Shown in pieces: positions 1 to 10,500 of a stretch of DNA of 64,000 nucleotides. A program made the position numbers and the translations under genes. Numbering within the stretch: position 1 is the first letter of the stretch; every line of letters starts with the position of its first letter. Under the pieces are notes generated by a model. It ran no database searches and was not told where the DNA came from. It saw only the letters and a list, made by a program, of their open reading frames with translations. The stretch is from NCBI GenBank assembly GCA_037200985.1, contig JBBCGJ010000001.1, positions 4,130,756 through 4,194,755 on the forward strand, read 5' to 3'. This DNA is from Rhizomicrobium sp. (GTDB lineage: Bacteria; Pseudomonadota; Alphaproteobacteria; Micropepsales; Micropepsaceae).

Positions 1-1236
1 CCGGGCGGCGTCTATCTCGATCTTCCGGCCAATGTGCTCGCCGCCACGATGGACGCCGAAGCGGGCGCGAAGTCGTTGGTGAAGGTCGTCGACGCCGCGC
101 CGCGCCAGATCCCCGATACGGAATCGGTTACACGCGCCCTGAGCCTGCTCGCCGGCGCGCAGCGCCCGCTCACCATCCTGGGCAAGGGCGCCGCCTATTC
201 GCGCGCGGAAGACGACATCCGCGCCTTCATCGAAAAGACCGGCATCCCGTTCCTGCCCATGTCGATGGCAAAGGGCCTTCTGCCCGACGATCATCCGCTC
301 TGCGCCGCCGCCGCCCGCTCCCTCGCGCTCAAGGAGGCCGATGTGGTGATGCTGGTCGGCGCGCGGCTCAACTGGCTGCTCGGCCACGGCAAGAGCCCGC
401 AATGGTCGCCGGCCGCGCAATTCGTGCAGCTCGATATCCTGCCGACCGAGATCGACAGCAACCGCGCCGTCGCGGCGCCGGTGGTCGGCGACATCGGCTC
501 GTCGATCGCGGCGCTGCTGGCGGGCCTCGCGCAGACGCCGATGCCGCGCCGCCCCGCCTGGCTCGACGCGCTCGGCGGCCAGAAGGACAAGAACGCCAAG
601 CACATGGCGGCGCGCTTGGCCGCGAAGCCGAGCCCGATGGATTTCTACAGCGCGCTCGGCGCCGTCCGCGGCGTGCTCGCGGCGCGGACCGACGTCTATC
701 TCGTCAACGAAGGCGCCAACACGCTCGACATCACCCGCAACGTCATCGACATGTCGGTGCCGCGCATGCGGCTGGACACCGGCACCTGGGGCGTCATGGG
801 CGTCGGCATGGGCTACGCCGTCGGCGCAGCCGTCACCGGCGGCCGCCAAGTCGTCGCCATCGAGGGCGACAGCGCCTTCGGCTTCAGCGGCATGGAGATC
901 GAAACCATCTGCCGCTACAAGCTTCCGGTCGTCGTCGTGATCTTCAACAATGGCGGCATCTATCGCGGCGACGGCGTCAACCCGACCGGCGGCAGCGATC
1001 CGTCCCCGACCGTGCTGATGCGCAAGGCGCGCTACGAGCTGCTCTGCGAGGCCTTCGGCGGCGCCGGCTATCACGCCGCCGATCCCGAAAGCCTGATCAA
1101 GGCGCTGACCGAGGCGCTGGCCTCGAACGCGCCGGCGCTGATCAATGTCGAGATCGACCCCAAGGCCGGGACCGAGAGCGGCCATATCGGCAACCTCAAC
1201 CCCCACAGCGCCGTCTCGCCCAAGCCGGCCGAGTGA
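1..1236 (+). CDS. oxc: Oxalyl-CoA decarboxylase, 5'-truncated by the window edge
   Basis: Thiamine-diphosphate enzyme that converts oxalyl-CoA to formyl-CoA and CO2 in oxalate breakdown. The frame is already open at base 1, so about 155 N-terminal residues (the PYR domain) lie outside; 411 residues are visible. The middle part carries the oxc-like stretch GIPFLPMSMAKGLLPD, and the C-terminal ThDP/Mg site is seen near 865-955 as GDSAFGFSGMEIE followed by IFNNGG. No formyl-CoA transferase gene is visible, but it could lie upstream. The product name rests on close resemblance to known Oxc; another ThDP decarboxylase of the same superfamily (2-hydroxyacyl-CoA lyase) is the alternative. Confidence 0.88.
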   Translation, partial: PGGVYLDLPANVLAATMDAEAGAKSLVKVVDAAPRQIPDTESVTRALSLLAGAQRPLTILGKGAAYSRAEDDIRAFIEKTGIPFLPMSMAKGLLPDDHPLCAAAARSLALKEADVVMLVGARLNWLLGHGKSPQWSPAAQFVQLDILPTEIDSNRAVAAPVVGDIGSSIAALLAGLAQTPMPRRPAWLDALGGQKDKNAKHMAARLAAKPSPMDFYSALGAVRGVLAARTDVYLVNEGANTLDITRNVIDMSVPRMRLDTGTWGVMGVGMGYAVGAAVTGGRQVVAIEGDSAFGFSGMEIETICRYKLPVVVVIFNNGGIYRGDGVNPTGGSDPSPTVLMRKARYELLCEAFGGAGYHAADPESLIKALTEALASNAPALINVEIDPKAGTESGHIGNLNPHSAVSPKPAE

Positions 1237-1299
1237 CGGCGGGCGGAAGAGGGCATCTGACTGCGGTTGGGTCGCCCGGATCTGAGTATAAGAAAAGGT

Positions 1300-1378
1300 C
1301 GTCATTGCCCGGCTTGTCCGGGCAACCCATTTTTCTTGCGGCCAAATTGGGTCGCCCGCATGAAGCGGGCGATGACGA
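1300..1378. repeat. Intergenic palindromic repeat (GTCATTGCCCGG type)
   Basis: The segment opens with GTCATTGCCCGGCTTGTCC and closes with GCGGGCGATGACGAC, so the outer ends (GTCATtgcCCG / CGGgcGATGAC) can pair around two internal hairpins. It lies between the convergent oxc and araC genes, where such units often double as terminators. It belongs to the same general class as the TGTCATGCC repeats elsewhere in this window. Confidence 0.55.
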
Positions 1379-1434
1379 CGTCTTTTCTTGATCCGGCAAA
1401 ATTTCGAGATCGACAAGATCGACGGGACAGCCCG

Positions 1435-2322
1435 TCAAGCCGCGTTCCGGAATTGCCGTGGCGTCGTTCCGACGATGCGGCGGAAATGCTTGGTCAGATG
1501 GCTCTGGTCGCCGAAGCCGACGCTCGGCGCGATCTCCGCGATCGGAAGCTTGCTTTTGGCCAGCAGCTCCTTGGCCATGTCGACGCGCCGCCGCACGATG
1601 TACTGGTGCGAGGCCATGCCCACCGAGGTGTGGAACGCCCGGCAGAAATGCGCGTAGCTGACGCCGGCGACCGCCGCCAGGTCGGAGAGCGTGATCTCGT
1701 TCACCAGGTTCGACTCGATATAGTCCTTGACCATGCGCAGCCGCTTGGGCGTCAGCCCGCCGCGCCGCACCGCCGAAGGCGCGCTCGCCTGCGCCCGCGC
1801 CGCGCGGATCGCGATCTCGCAGCACAGGCTCTCGACATAGAGCTTTCCCATGAGGCCCGGATTGTCGAGCTCGTTCTGCAGCTCGCGCATGCGCCCGGCG
1901 ATCGCGCCGTCGCCGATGTCGTGGCGGTAGGAGAATTCGAGCGTCCCCGGCAATTTCTCGTCGTCGATCATCTCGTCGATCATGCCGGTGTCGAGCAGCA
2001 CAACCACATGGCGGAAATTCTGCGGGAAGTCCGACCAGCCTTCGATGCTGTGATGGGCGGGCACCAGCATCACCTGGCCGAGCGAGCCGCCGCTCATCTG
2101 CTGCGTCCCGCCATTGCGCCGGACCGACATTCTGGTGTTGGCCCCGGCCGCGTGCAGCGCGATGGCATGGCGGTTCAGCCGATGGCGGAAATCCGTCTGC
2201 TCGCCGCGTCCGCGCCGGTCGAACACCATCGCCTCGCCGCTGGTCCAGCCGACGGATTGCTGCTTGAGCAATTCCGCGTCGAACGAATAGGCTTCGCCGG
2301 TATCGACAGCGCCATCGAACAT
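1435..2322 (-). CDS. AraC-family transcriptional regulator
   Basis: A 295-residue one-component regulator. The C-terminal 100 residues hold the two helix-turn-helix units of the AraC/XylS family (LSDLAAVAGVSYAHFCRAF and IAEIAPSVGFGDQSHLTKHF, ending in GTTPRQFR). The N-terminal part is a cupin-like ligand-binding region. I chose the ATG at 2322 because GGAGAA sits six bases upstream; a longer frame to 2400 lacks this. It faces oxc convergently, so control of oxc is possible but not shown. The ligand is unknown. Confidence 0.88.
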   Translation of the reverse strand: MFDGAVDTGEAYSFDAELLKQQSVGWTSGEAMVFDRRGRGEQTDFRHRLNRHAIALHAAGANTRMSVRRNGGTQQMSGGSLGQVMLVPAHHSIEGWSDFPQNFRHVVVLLDTGMIDEMIDDEKLPGTLEFSYRHDIGDGAIAGRMRELQNELDNPGLMGKLYVESLCCEIAIRAARAQASAPSAVRRGGLTPKRLRMVKDYIESNLVNEITLSDLAAVAGVSYAHFCRAFHTSVGMASHQYIVRRRVDMAKELLAKSKLPIAEIAPSVGFGDQSHLTKHFRRIVGTTPRQFRNAA

Positions 2323-2539
2323 CGTCGTTTCTCCTATCAATCGGGTGCCGCGCGCCGTGCAACCGTCGCCCGTCCGGCACCGACCGGAGGCGTCAAACAC
2401 GCGGGCTCGCGGCTAAATCGTCCTGTATCGGGTTCGTCGGTCCCGTCGTATGTCTCGGGACTGAAAATATGTGAAACGGCTTGGGCTGTCCCTCATGCTT
2501 AGGTATACGCATGCGAGACGTTCGTCCGCCGGCGGGCCT

Positions 2540-3208
2540 TCAGTCCAGCGCGGAAAGGACCAGAAGCGCGCCGATCGGCACCAGCAGGGCCCAGGGGCCG
2601 GCGTGCGCCGTCACGGCGCCGGACAGCGCCGCGCCCAGGAAGAATCCCGCCCAGATCCCGGCCAGCCAGAGCGCCCGCCGCAGATGGGTGTCCCACGCCC
2701 CCTCACTGTCGGAGAGCGGCGCCCGCCGCGCCGCCTGGGCCAGATGCGTCCCGAGCCGGTTCAGCGTGCCCGTCACGAAGGTGAGATTGACCTGCTGCTT
2801 GCCGACGCTCGGCAGCGACGTATTCATTGCGCCCATCGCGACGCTGAGCAGCGCCACCGCCAGGATCGTCGGCGAGAGGCCGGCGAGCGCGAGGCCGAAG
2901 ACGAAGGCGAGCGCGGCCGCGATCGCGACGAGCGTCACCCGCCGCGTGAGCGGGCCGAACGGCGGACGATAGAAATTGCCGATGAAGGAGCCGAACAGGA
3001 ACCCCGCGATGCCGGTCAGCAGCAGCGGCACGACGGCGAAATCGCCGAGGCCGGAGTGATAGCCGGCCTGCGTCGTGTTTCCGCTCATGAACGAAAGATA
3101 GGTGCCGTAGCGCACGATGCCGTAGGCGTCGACGAAGCCGGCGATGGCGGCCAGCGCGACGGCGATGTGTTCCTGGCGGCCCGCGGCCTGCTGTGCCCGA
3201 TTGTCCAT
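2540..3208 (-). CDS. YoaK/DUF1275 family membrane protein
   Basis: A 222-residue inner-membrane protein with about six hydrophobic segments. The start (GFVDAYGIVRYGTYLSFMSGNT) matches the DUF1275 signature, a family with the conserved D-x-x-x-F-x-x-x-SFMSGN pattern. Biological role of the family is unknown; transport has been suggested. It stands alone between araC and the pseC-like gene on the same strand, with 87 bases to the latter, so co-transcription is possible. Confidence 0.85.
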   Translation of the reverse strand: MDNRAQQAAGRQEHIAVALAAIAGFVDAYGIVRYGTYLSFMSGNTTQAGYHSGLGDFAVVPLLLTGIAGFLFGSFIGNFYRPPFGPLTRRVTLVAIAAALAFVFGLALAGLSPTILAVALLSVAMGAMNTSLPSVGKQQVNLTFVTGTLNRLGTHLAQAARRAPLSDSEGAWDTHLRRALWLAGIWAGFFLGAALSGAVTAHAGPWALLVPIGALLVLSALD

Positions 3209-3296
3209 GCTTCCGTCTTCGCAGAAGCCGCGTCCGGCGCCTTGTGCGCCCTTGCGAGGACCGTCCGCTTTTTTGCACGAAGGCGCGGCGGGACGT

Positions 3297-4454
3297 TCAG
3301 CCCAGAAAGTCGCGGATCGTTCCGGCGACGATGTCGAACTGCGCCTCGGTCAGTCCGGCATGGATCGGCAGCGAGACCGCGCGCTCGTAATAGCGCTCGG
3401 CGGCGGGAAACTGGCCGCGCGCGAAGCCCAGGCGCTGGAAATCCGGCTGCCACGGAATCGGGATGTAGTGGACGTTGACGCCGATGCCCTTGGCCCGCAT
3501 CGCGTCGAAGAATTCGCGCCGCGTCGGCTTCGCGCCCGCGGCGAGCTGCACGACATAGAGATGCCAGGCGGACATCCGCGCCGGCGCGACCCTCGGCAGG
3601 ATCAGCGGCAGCCCCGCCAGGGCCCCGTCATAGGCGCGCGCGATGGCGTTGCGCCGCGCGATCCATTCGCCCAGATGGGAAAGCTGCGACAGGCCGAGCG
3701 CCGCCTGCATCTCGGTCATGCGATAGTTGAAGCCGAGCCCCTGCTGCTCGTAATACCAGGCGCCTTCGCCGGCATCGGCCAGCCGCGCCGGATCGCGCGT
3801 GATGCCGTGGCTGCGCAGGTCGGCCATGCGCTCCGCCAGCGCGCCGTCGTTCGTCATCGCCATGCCGCCTTCGCCGGTGGTGATGATCTTGACGGGATGA
3901 AAGCTGAAGACCGCGATGTCGGCATATTCGCAGCCGCCGACGCGCCCGTTGCGATAGCTGCCGCCCACCGCATGCGACGCGTCCTCGATCACCTTGGCGC
4001 CGTATTCGTGCGCGATGGCGCGGATCTCCGCCATGTCGCAGCTCTGCCCGGCGAAATGCACAGGGATGACCACCTTGGGCAGCCGGCCGGTCTTCTTCGC
4101 GGCGGCGAATTTCTCCGCCAGCAGCGTCACGCTCATGTTGAAGCTGACCGGATCGATGTCGACGAAATCGACCTCGGCGCCGCAATAGCGCGCGCAATTG
4201 GCCGAGGCGACGAAGGAATTGGGGCTGGTCCACACCAGATCGCCGGGGCCGACGCCCAGCGCCAGGCAGGCGATATGCAGCGCGCAGGTCGCGTTCTGCA
4301 CCGCCACGCCGTGACGCGCGCCGACGGCTTCGGCCAGCGCCCGCTCGAAGGCGGGAACGACGGCGCCTTGCGTCAGGAAATCGGATTTGAGGACGCGCAC
4401 GACCGCTGCGATATCGGCCTCGTCGATCGACTGGCGTCCATAGGGAATGTGCAT
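3297..4454 (-). CDS. pseC: PseC-like UDP-4-keto-sugar aminotransferase
   Basis: A 385-residue DegT/DnrJ/EryC1-fold PLP aminotransferase. It resembles PseC, which makes UDP-4-amino-4,6-dideoxy-N-acetyl-beta-L-altrosamine for pseudaminic acid. Visible hallmarks are the IPYGRQSIDEADI start, TSPNSFVASANCARYCGAEVDF split over the substrate loop, the PLP region IEDASHAVGG, and the Schiff-base lysine near residue 188 in FSFHPVKIITTGEGG. No other pse gene (pseB, H, F, G, I) is present in the window, so the exact substrate is uncertain. It lies 73 bases beyond the end of the glucan synthase gene, on the same strand. Confidence 0.85.
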   Translation of the reverse strand: MHIPYGRQSIDEADIAAVVRVLKSDFLTQGAVVPAFERALAEAVGARHGVAVQNATCALHIACLALGVGPGDLVWTSPNSFVASANCARYCGAEVDFVDIDPVSFNMSVTLLAEKFAAAKKTGRLPKVVIPVHFAGQSCDMAEIRAIAHEYGAKVIEDASHAVGGSYRNGRVGGCEYADIAVFSFHPVKIITTGEGGMAMTNDGALAERMADLRSHGITRDPARLADAGEGAWYYEQQGLGFNYRMTEMQAALGLSQLSHLGEWIARRNAIARAYDGALAGLPLILPRVAPARMSAWHLYVVQLAAGAKPTRREFFDAMRAKGIGVNVHYIPIPWQPDFQRLGFARGQFPAAERYYERAVSLPIHAGLTEAQFDIVAGTIRDFLG

Positions 4455-4527
4455 GCGCGGCGCTCGGTGCGACGCCTTATGCTCTCAGGCCGGCGTTAAG
4501 GAGTCGTAAAGCATAAAGCTCGCGCCG

Positions 4528-7500
4528 CTATCCCAATACGAGCTGCACTGCATGCGCCTTGCCGTCGTCGGCCAGCGGAATGCGGTTGCCGGTGACGGTC
4601 TCCCCGTCGACCTTCAGCGAAAGCATGCCGCGGCAGACGCCCAGCGGGTTCTCCACCGAGATCGTGTAGGTCGCCGTGCCGTGGCGGTAGACGATTTCGA
4701 AGCTCGGCCAGCCGCGCGGGATGCACGGATCGAGCACCAGGCTCGCCCCCTCCTTGCGGAAACCAAGCAGCCGCTCGAGCGCGGTGCGGTAGAACCACGC
4801 CGCCGAGCCGGTGTACCAGGTCCACCCGCCGCGCCCGACATGCGGCGGCATCGAATAGACGTCGGCCGCCACGACATAGGGCTCGACCTGATAGCGGTGC
4901 ATCGCCGCCGGATTGTCCGAATGGTTGATCGGGTTGAGCATGGCGAGAAGCTCATGCGCCCGGTCGCCATTGCCCAGCATCGCATAGGCCTGCGCCGCCC
5001 ACACCGCGCCATGGGTGTACTGCCCGCCATTCTCGCGGATGCCCGGCGGATAGCCCTTGATGTAGCCCGGATCGTGCGCCGGCTTGTCGAAGGGCGGCGT
5101 GAACAGCAGCGACAGCTTCTGGTCGCGCTGCACGAGATATTTGTCGACCGCCGCCATCGCCCGCGCCGCGCGCGTCGGCTCGGCGGCGCCGCAGATCACC
5201 GCCCAGGACTGTGCGATGGTGTCGATCCGGCAATCGGCGCTCGCCACCGAGCCCAAAGGTGTGCCGTCGTCGAAATAGGCGCGGCGGTACCAGTCGCCGT
5301 CCCAGGCCTGCGCCTCCAGCGCGTCCTTGAGCTGCGCGGCATGCGCGCGCCAGCGCCGCGCCGCTTCCGCGGCTTCCGCCGAATCGCGCCGCTCCGCGAG
5401 CGCCGCGAAGTCGTTCAGCGTGGCGTAGAGGAACCAGCCGAGCCACACGCTCTCGCCCTTGCCGCCCGCGCCGACATTGTCCATGCCGTCGTTCCAGTCG
5501 CCGGTGCCCATCAGCGGCAGGCCGTGCACGCCGGTCGCCAGCGCGCCGTCGAGCGCCAGCACGACATGCTCGAACAGGCTGGCGGTGCGCTCGCTGACGG
5601 TGGGCTGCGAGAAGCTGTCGTGATCCTGCGGCCGCAGTAGCGGCGCCTCCAGGAACGGCACGAGCTCGTCGAGCACGCTCATATCGCCGGTCGTGGTGAC
5701 GTAATGCGCCGCGACATGGGCGAGCCAGACGCGGTCGTCGGAGATGCGCGTGCGGATGCCGCGGCCGGTCTCGGCCAGCCACCAATGCTGCACGTCGCCC
5801 TCGGGGAATTGCCGCGCCGCGGCGCGCAGCAGATGCTCGCGCGCGATGTCGGGCCGCGTCACGCACAGCGCCATCGAATCCTGCAGCTGGTCGCGGAAGC
5901 CATAGGCGCCGCTCGCCTGGTAGAATCCGGTGCGCGCCCACATGCGGCAGCCCAGCGTCTGATAGAGCAGCCAGCGATTCATCAGGATGTCGAGCGAGCG
6001 GTCCGGCGTCTTGACCTGGACGGTGCCGAGGATGGCGTCCCATTGCCCGGTCGCGGCGCCGAACGCCGCGTCGAGGTCGGCGGTGCGGTATTTGTCGATC
6101 AGGGCCTGCGCCTCGGCGCGCGTCGCCGTCTCGCCCAGGAACACCACGACCTCGGTCGTGCCGATGGGACTGAGCTTCACGCGCGTCTGCATCGCGCCGC
6201 AGGGATCGAAGCCCGCGCCGCAGCGGTTGGACAGCTTGGTGCCGTGCACCAGGCCGAGCGGCCGGTCGCGCCCGCCGTCGCGCCCGATGAATTCGGTGCG
6301 GTCGCCGGTCCAGGCGCTCTGCCTGCCGGCGAGGTCGAGGAAGGCGACGCGCTCGCCCAGGTCGTTGTTCCAGCGGTTCTGCGCCAGCATCGCCCCGGTC
6401 GCGGGGTCGATCTCGGTGACGATGAGGGTGCGGCCCTGGCGCTGCGCCGAGCCCAGCACCCATTCGACGAAGGCGGTGACCGACAGCCGGCGCTCGCGCC
6501 CCGAAAGATTGGTCAGCTTCAGCCGCGCGATCTTGATCGGATCGTCCGGCGGAACGAACAAGGTCAGCTCCGCGCCGATGCCGTGCATGTTGTGCTCGAA
6601 GCGGCTGTAGCCCTGGCCGTGGCGCGCCGTATAGCGGCCGCTGCGCTCGCGGATCGGGGTGGAGACCGGCGTCCAGAGCTGTCCGGTGTCGTCGTCGCGG
6701 ATGTACAGGATCTCGCCCGGCGCGTCGCCGACCGGATCGTTCGACCACGGCGTGATCTGGTTCTGCTGGCTGTTGACGCTCCAGGTGAAGCCGCCGCCGC
6801 TGGCCGAGGCGAGGAAGCCGAAATCGCGGTTGGCGACGACGTTGCTCCACGGCATCGGCGTGCGCTCGCCGCCCTCCATGATGGTGACGAAGTCGCGGCC
6901 GCGCTCGGCGAAGCCGCCCAGCCCGTTGAAGAACTCCATCGGCGGCGGCGGCAGAGGCGCCTCCGGCGTGCCGGCGGGCAGGAGCCGGCGCGGCGGCGGG
7001 CCGCCGACCGAGCGGCGCTCGCGCGCGGCGTTGACCTGGTCGGCGAGCGAGCCGTGCTGTCCGCGCAAGACCGCGCGCGCCGCCGCCTGGAGCAGTTCCG
7101 CCGTCTCGCCGGAGATCAGGTCGGTGCGCAGCGTGATCACGCTGCCCTTCACGTCGGGGCGCGAGATGTGCGGCATGGTCTTGTTCATGCGCACCAGGGC
7201 GTCGATCGCGCCCTGGAAGTCCTGGACATAGGACGAGGCGCGCTCGTTCAGGATCACGAGGTCGACGGCGAGCTGCTTGGCGCGCCAATATTCGTGCGCC
7301 CGCAGGAGCTGGCGCACCAGGTTGAGGTCGTCGTCCTCCGACACCCGTGCCAGCACGATCGGCAGGTCGCCGGACACGCCGGCGGCCCACAGCGTCGAGG
7401 CCTTGCGCACCGCGCGCTTGATGAACTCCGGCGGCGGCTTGAGCGTCGAATCGGCGTAGAGCACGTGGTTGGCGAGCCGCTGATAGATGTGGGCCTCGGC

Positions 7501-10500
7501 GGCGCGGATGCCCAGGTGCTGCACCTGCACCTGCGCCTGGGTCCAGGCCAGGGTGCGGGCGCGGTCGAAGGCGCCCTCGTCGGCGTATTTCTCGGCGAGC
7601 TCCAGCACCTCCTCGCGGGTCGGCGCGACCATGGTCCAGAACGCGACGCGCACCGTGCCGCCGCGCGGCACGGTCACCCGCCGGCGCAGCGAGAAGATCG
7701 GATCGAGCACCGGCCCCGCGGTGTTCGACAGCGGCCAGCCCTCGGCGATGGCGACCGGATTGCGGATCGTCTGGCCGCGGCCGAGGAAGCGGACGCGGTC
7801 GGTCTCGAACTGCACCTCGCCCGAATGGGCGCCTTCGACGACGGCCAGATGCGCCGCCCAGATTTGCGGATCGGCGTCGGAGCGGCGGCGCCGCGTCGCC
7901 AGGATCGCGCCCGGATGGGCCACGAACTCGGTCTGCACGAACAGCTTGGCGAAGGCGGGATGGGCCATGTCGTCGGCGGGCCGCGCCAGCGCCAGCTCGA
8001 GATAGGAGGTCAGCTCGATCTCGCGGGCATGCGGTCCCTGGTTGGTGATGCCGATGCGGCGCACCTCGGCGTCGTCCTCGGGCGAGACGATCAGCTCGAG
8101 CTGGGTGGTGATCGTGCCGTCGCGCCGCACGATCTCGGCGCGGTCCTCGGTGAAGGTCGCGGTGTATTGCGCCGGATCGGCGACCGTCGGCTGATAGGCG
8201 GCCGACCACACCTCGCCGCTCTCGATGTCGCGCAGGAAGCAATAGCTGCCCCAGTCGTCGCAGGTGGGGTCCTCGCGCCAGCGCGTCACCGCCACGTCGC
8301 GCCAGCGCGTATAGCCGGAGCCGGCGACCGACAGCATGGTGGTGAAATCGCCGTTGGACAGAAGATGCGTGCGCGGCAGCCGGCTGTAGGGCGAGGTGTA
8401 GCGGCGGCGCACGTCGGGCACGACGGTGCCGATCTGGATCGTCTCGGCGACCTGGGCCGGCGGCGGCCGCGCCACCACGACGTCGCGCGGCATGCGCTCC
8501 TGCAGCAGAAGCTCGGCCGCCTGCACGATGGGCTCGGCGTGGAAGCGCCCGCGCATCCGCCCGTCATGCAGCGCGTTGGCGATGGCGATCAGGCTCATGG
8601 CCTGGTGATGCGCCATGTAGCAGCGCACGATCGCGACCTTGGCGCCCTCGGGCAGGCGCGACGGCGTATAGTCCAGCGCCTCGTACCAGCCATGGATGCC
8701 GCGCCCGCCCTCGTCGGCCAGCCGCTCCAGGTTGCGCGCCGCATGGCCGGGATCGACCATCGCCGCCAGCGCCGTGGCATAGGGCGCGATGACGATGTTC
8801 TCCGCCAGGCCGCGCTTGTAGCCGAGGTCGGGCACGCCGAAGCTCGAATACTGATAGGTGCGCTCGATGTCGCGCGCGCTGAACGCCGATTCCGAGATGC
8901 CCCAGGGCACGCCCAGCCCGTCGCCATAGGCGCGCTGGCGGCGCACGACCAAGCGGTTGGTCTCCGCCAGCAGGCTCCCCGCCGGCGCCCGCATCACGAG
9001 CGCGGGCATCAGATATTCGAACATCGATCCCGACCAGGAGATCAGCGCCGAGCCGCCGGGGAGCGGCGTCAGCGTGCGCCCCATGCGGAACCAGTGCCGC
9101 GCCGGGATGTCGCCCTTGGCGATGGCGATGAAGCTGGCGAGACGCGCCTCCGATGCCAGAAGATCGTAATAGTTCGGGTCGAGCGCAGCGTCGCTCACGC
9201 GATAGCCGATCGACAGCAAAAGCCGGTTGGGATCGAGCAGGAAGCCGAATTCCATCGCCTCGAACATCGCCATCGCCCGCTCGGCCAGCCGCTCCAGGCG
9301 GTGGCCCAGCCGCGCCGCGGCCATCGCGGCCGGATCGTCCTCGTCCGCATCGACCAGGAGCTGCGCGTCGCGCTTGTGCGAATGGACGGTCGCGAGCAGG
9401 GCGCCGGCCCAATAGGCCACCTCGGTGCCGCAGTCGGCGCCGAGCGCGCCGATCCTTTCCGCCTTGATTTCCAGCGTGGTGAGCAGGCCCGCGGCGTCGC
9501 CGGGCGGGCCCTTCAGCGCCGCGGCGAAATCGTCGAGCAGGGCGGTCAGTTGCGCCGGCGCCGGCGTGCGGCCGTCGCCGCCGGCGATCTCGCGCACCAG
9601 TCCGGCGGCGTCCGCGATGCCGTCGCGCCAGGCGGGCGCGAGCGGCGCGGCGGCGAATTCGCGCAAGGCATGGGCGAGCGCGATCAGATGGCCCGCGAGA
9701 TTGCCGCTGTCGACCGACGAGATATAGCGCGGCTCGAGCGGCCGCAGATCCTGCGTGTCGTACCAGTTGAAGAAATGTCCGCGCTGGCGCTCCATCCGGT
9801 CGAGCGTCGCGAAGCTCGCCTCCAGCCGCTCCACCGCGTCGCTGGTGCCGATCCATCCGAAGTCGCGCGCCGCGATCGTCGAAAGAAGATAGAGCCCGAT
9901 ATTGGTCGGCGAGGTGCGGTGGGCGACCACCGGCTCGGGATCTTCCTGGAAATTGTCGGGCGGCAGGAAATTGTCCGCCTGGGTCACATAGGTCTCGAAG
10001 AAGCGCCAGGTGCGCCGCCCGGCGCGGCGCAGGCTGTGCCGGTCCTCTTCGGTGACTTTGAGGTCGCTGTCGGCCGGCGGCGGGCTGCTGGCCCAGCGCG
10101 CGATCAGCGGCGAGAACAGCCAGAGCGCACCGAACGGCGCCGCGATCGGCCAGGTGTCGTCGCCGGCGAACACGATCGCCGCGCCCGCGATCGCGAGGGA
10201 GACGGCGCTCGCGCCCATCTGGATCGCCAGCGTGCGGCTGTCGAAGCCGTTCTCGCCGTTGGCCTGCGCCGTCGTCACCCATTCGAGCAGCCGCTTGCGC
10301 CGCACGAAGAGCCGCCACACCGTGCGGCCGATGGCGTCGACCATCAGCCAGGCCTGATGCGCCAGGAAGGTGAGCAGGAACGCGCTCTGGATGATTCCCA
10401 TTTCGACGTCGCGCCCCACGCCGCGCCAATGGCTGCGCAGCGAGACGCCGACGCGGCGCGGCAAAAGCCCCGACAGCGCCGGGATGAAGGTCGGCAGCGC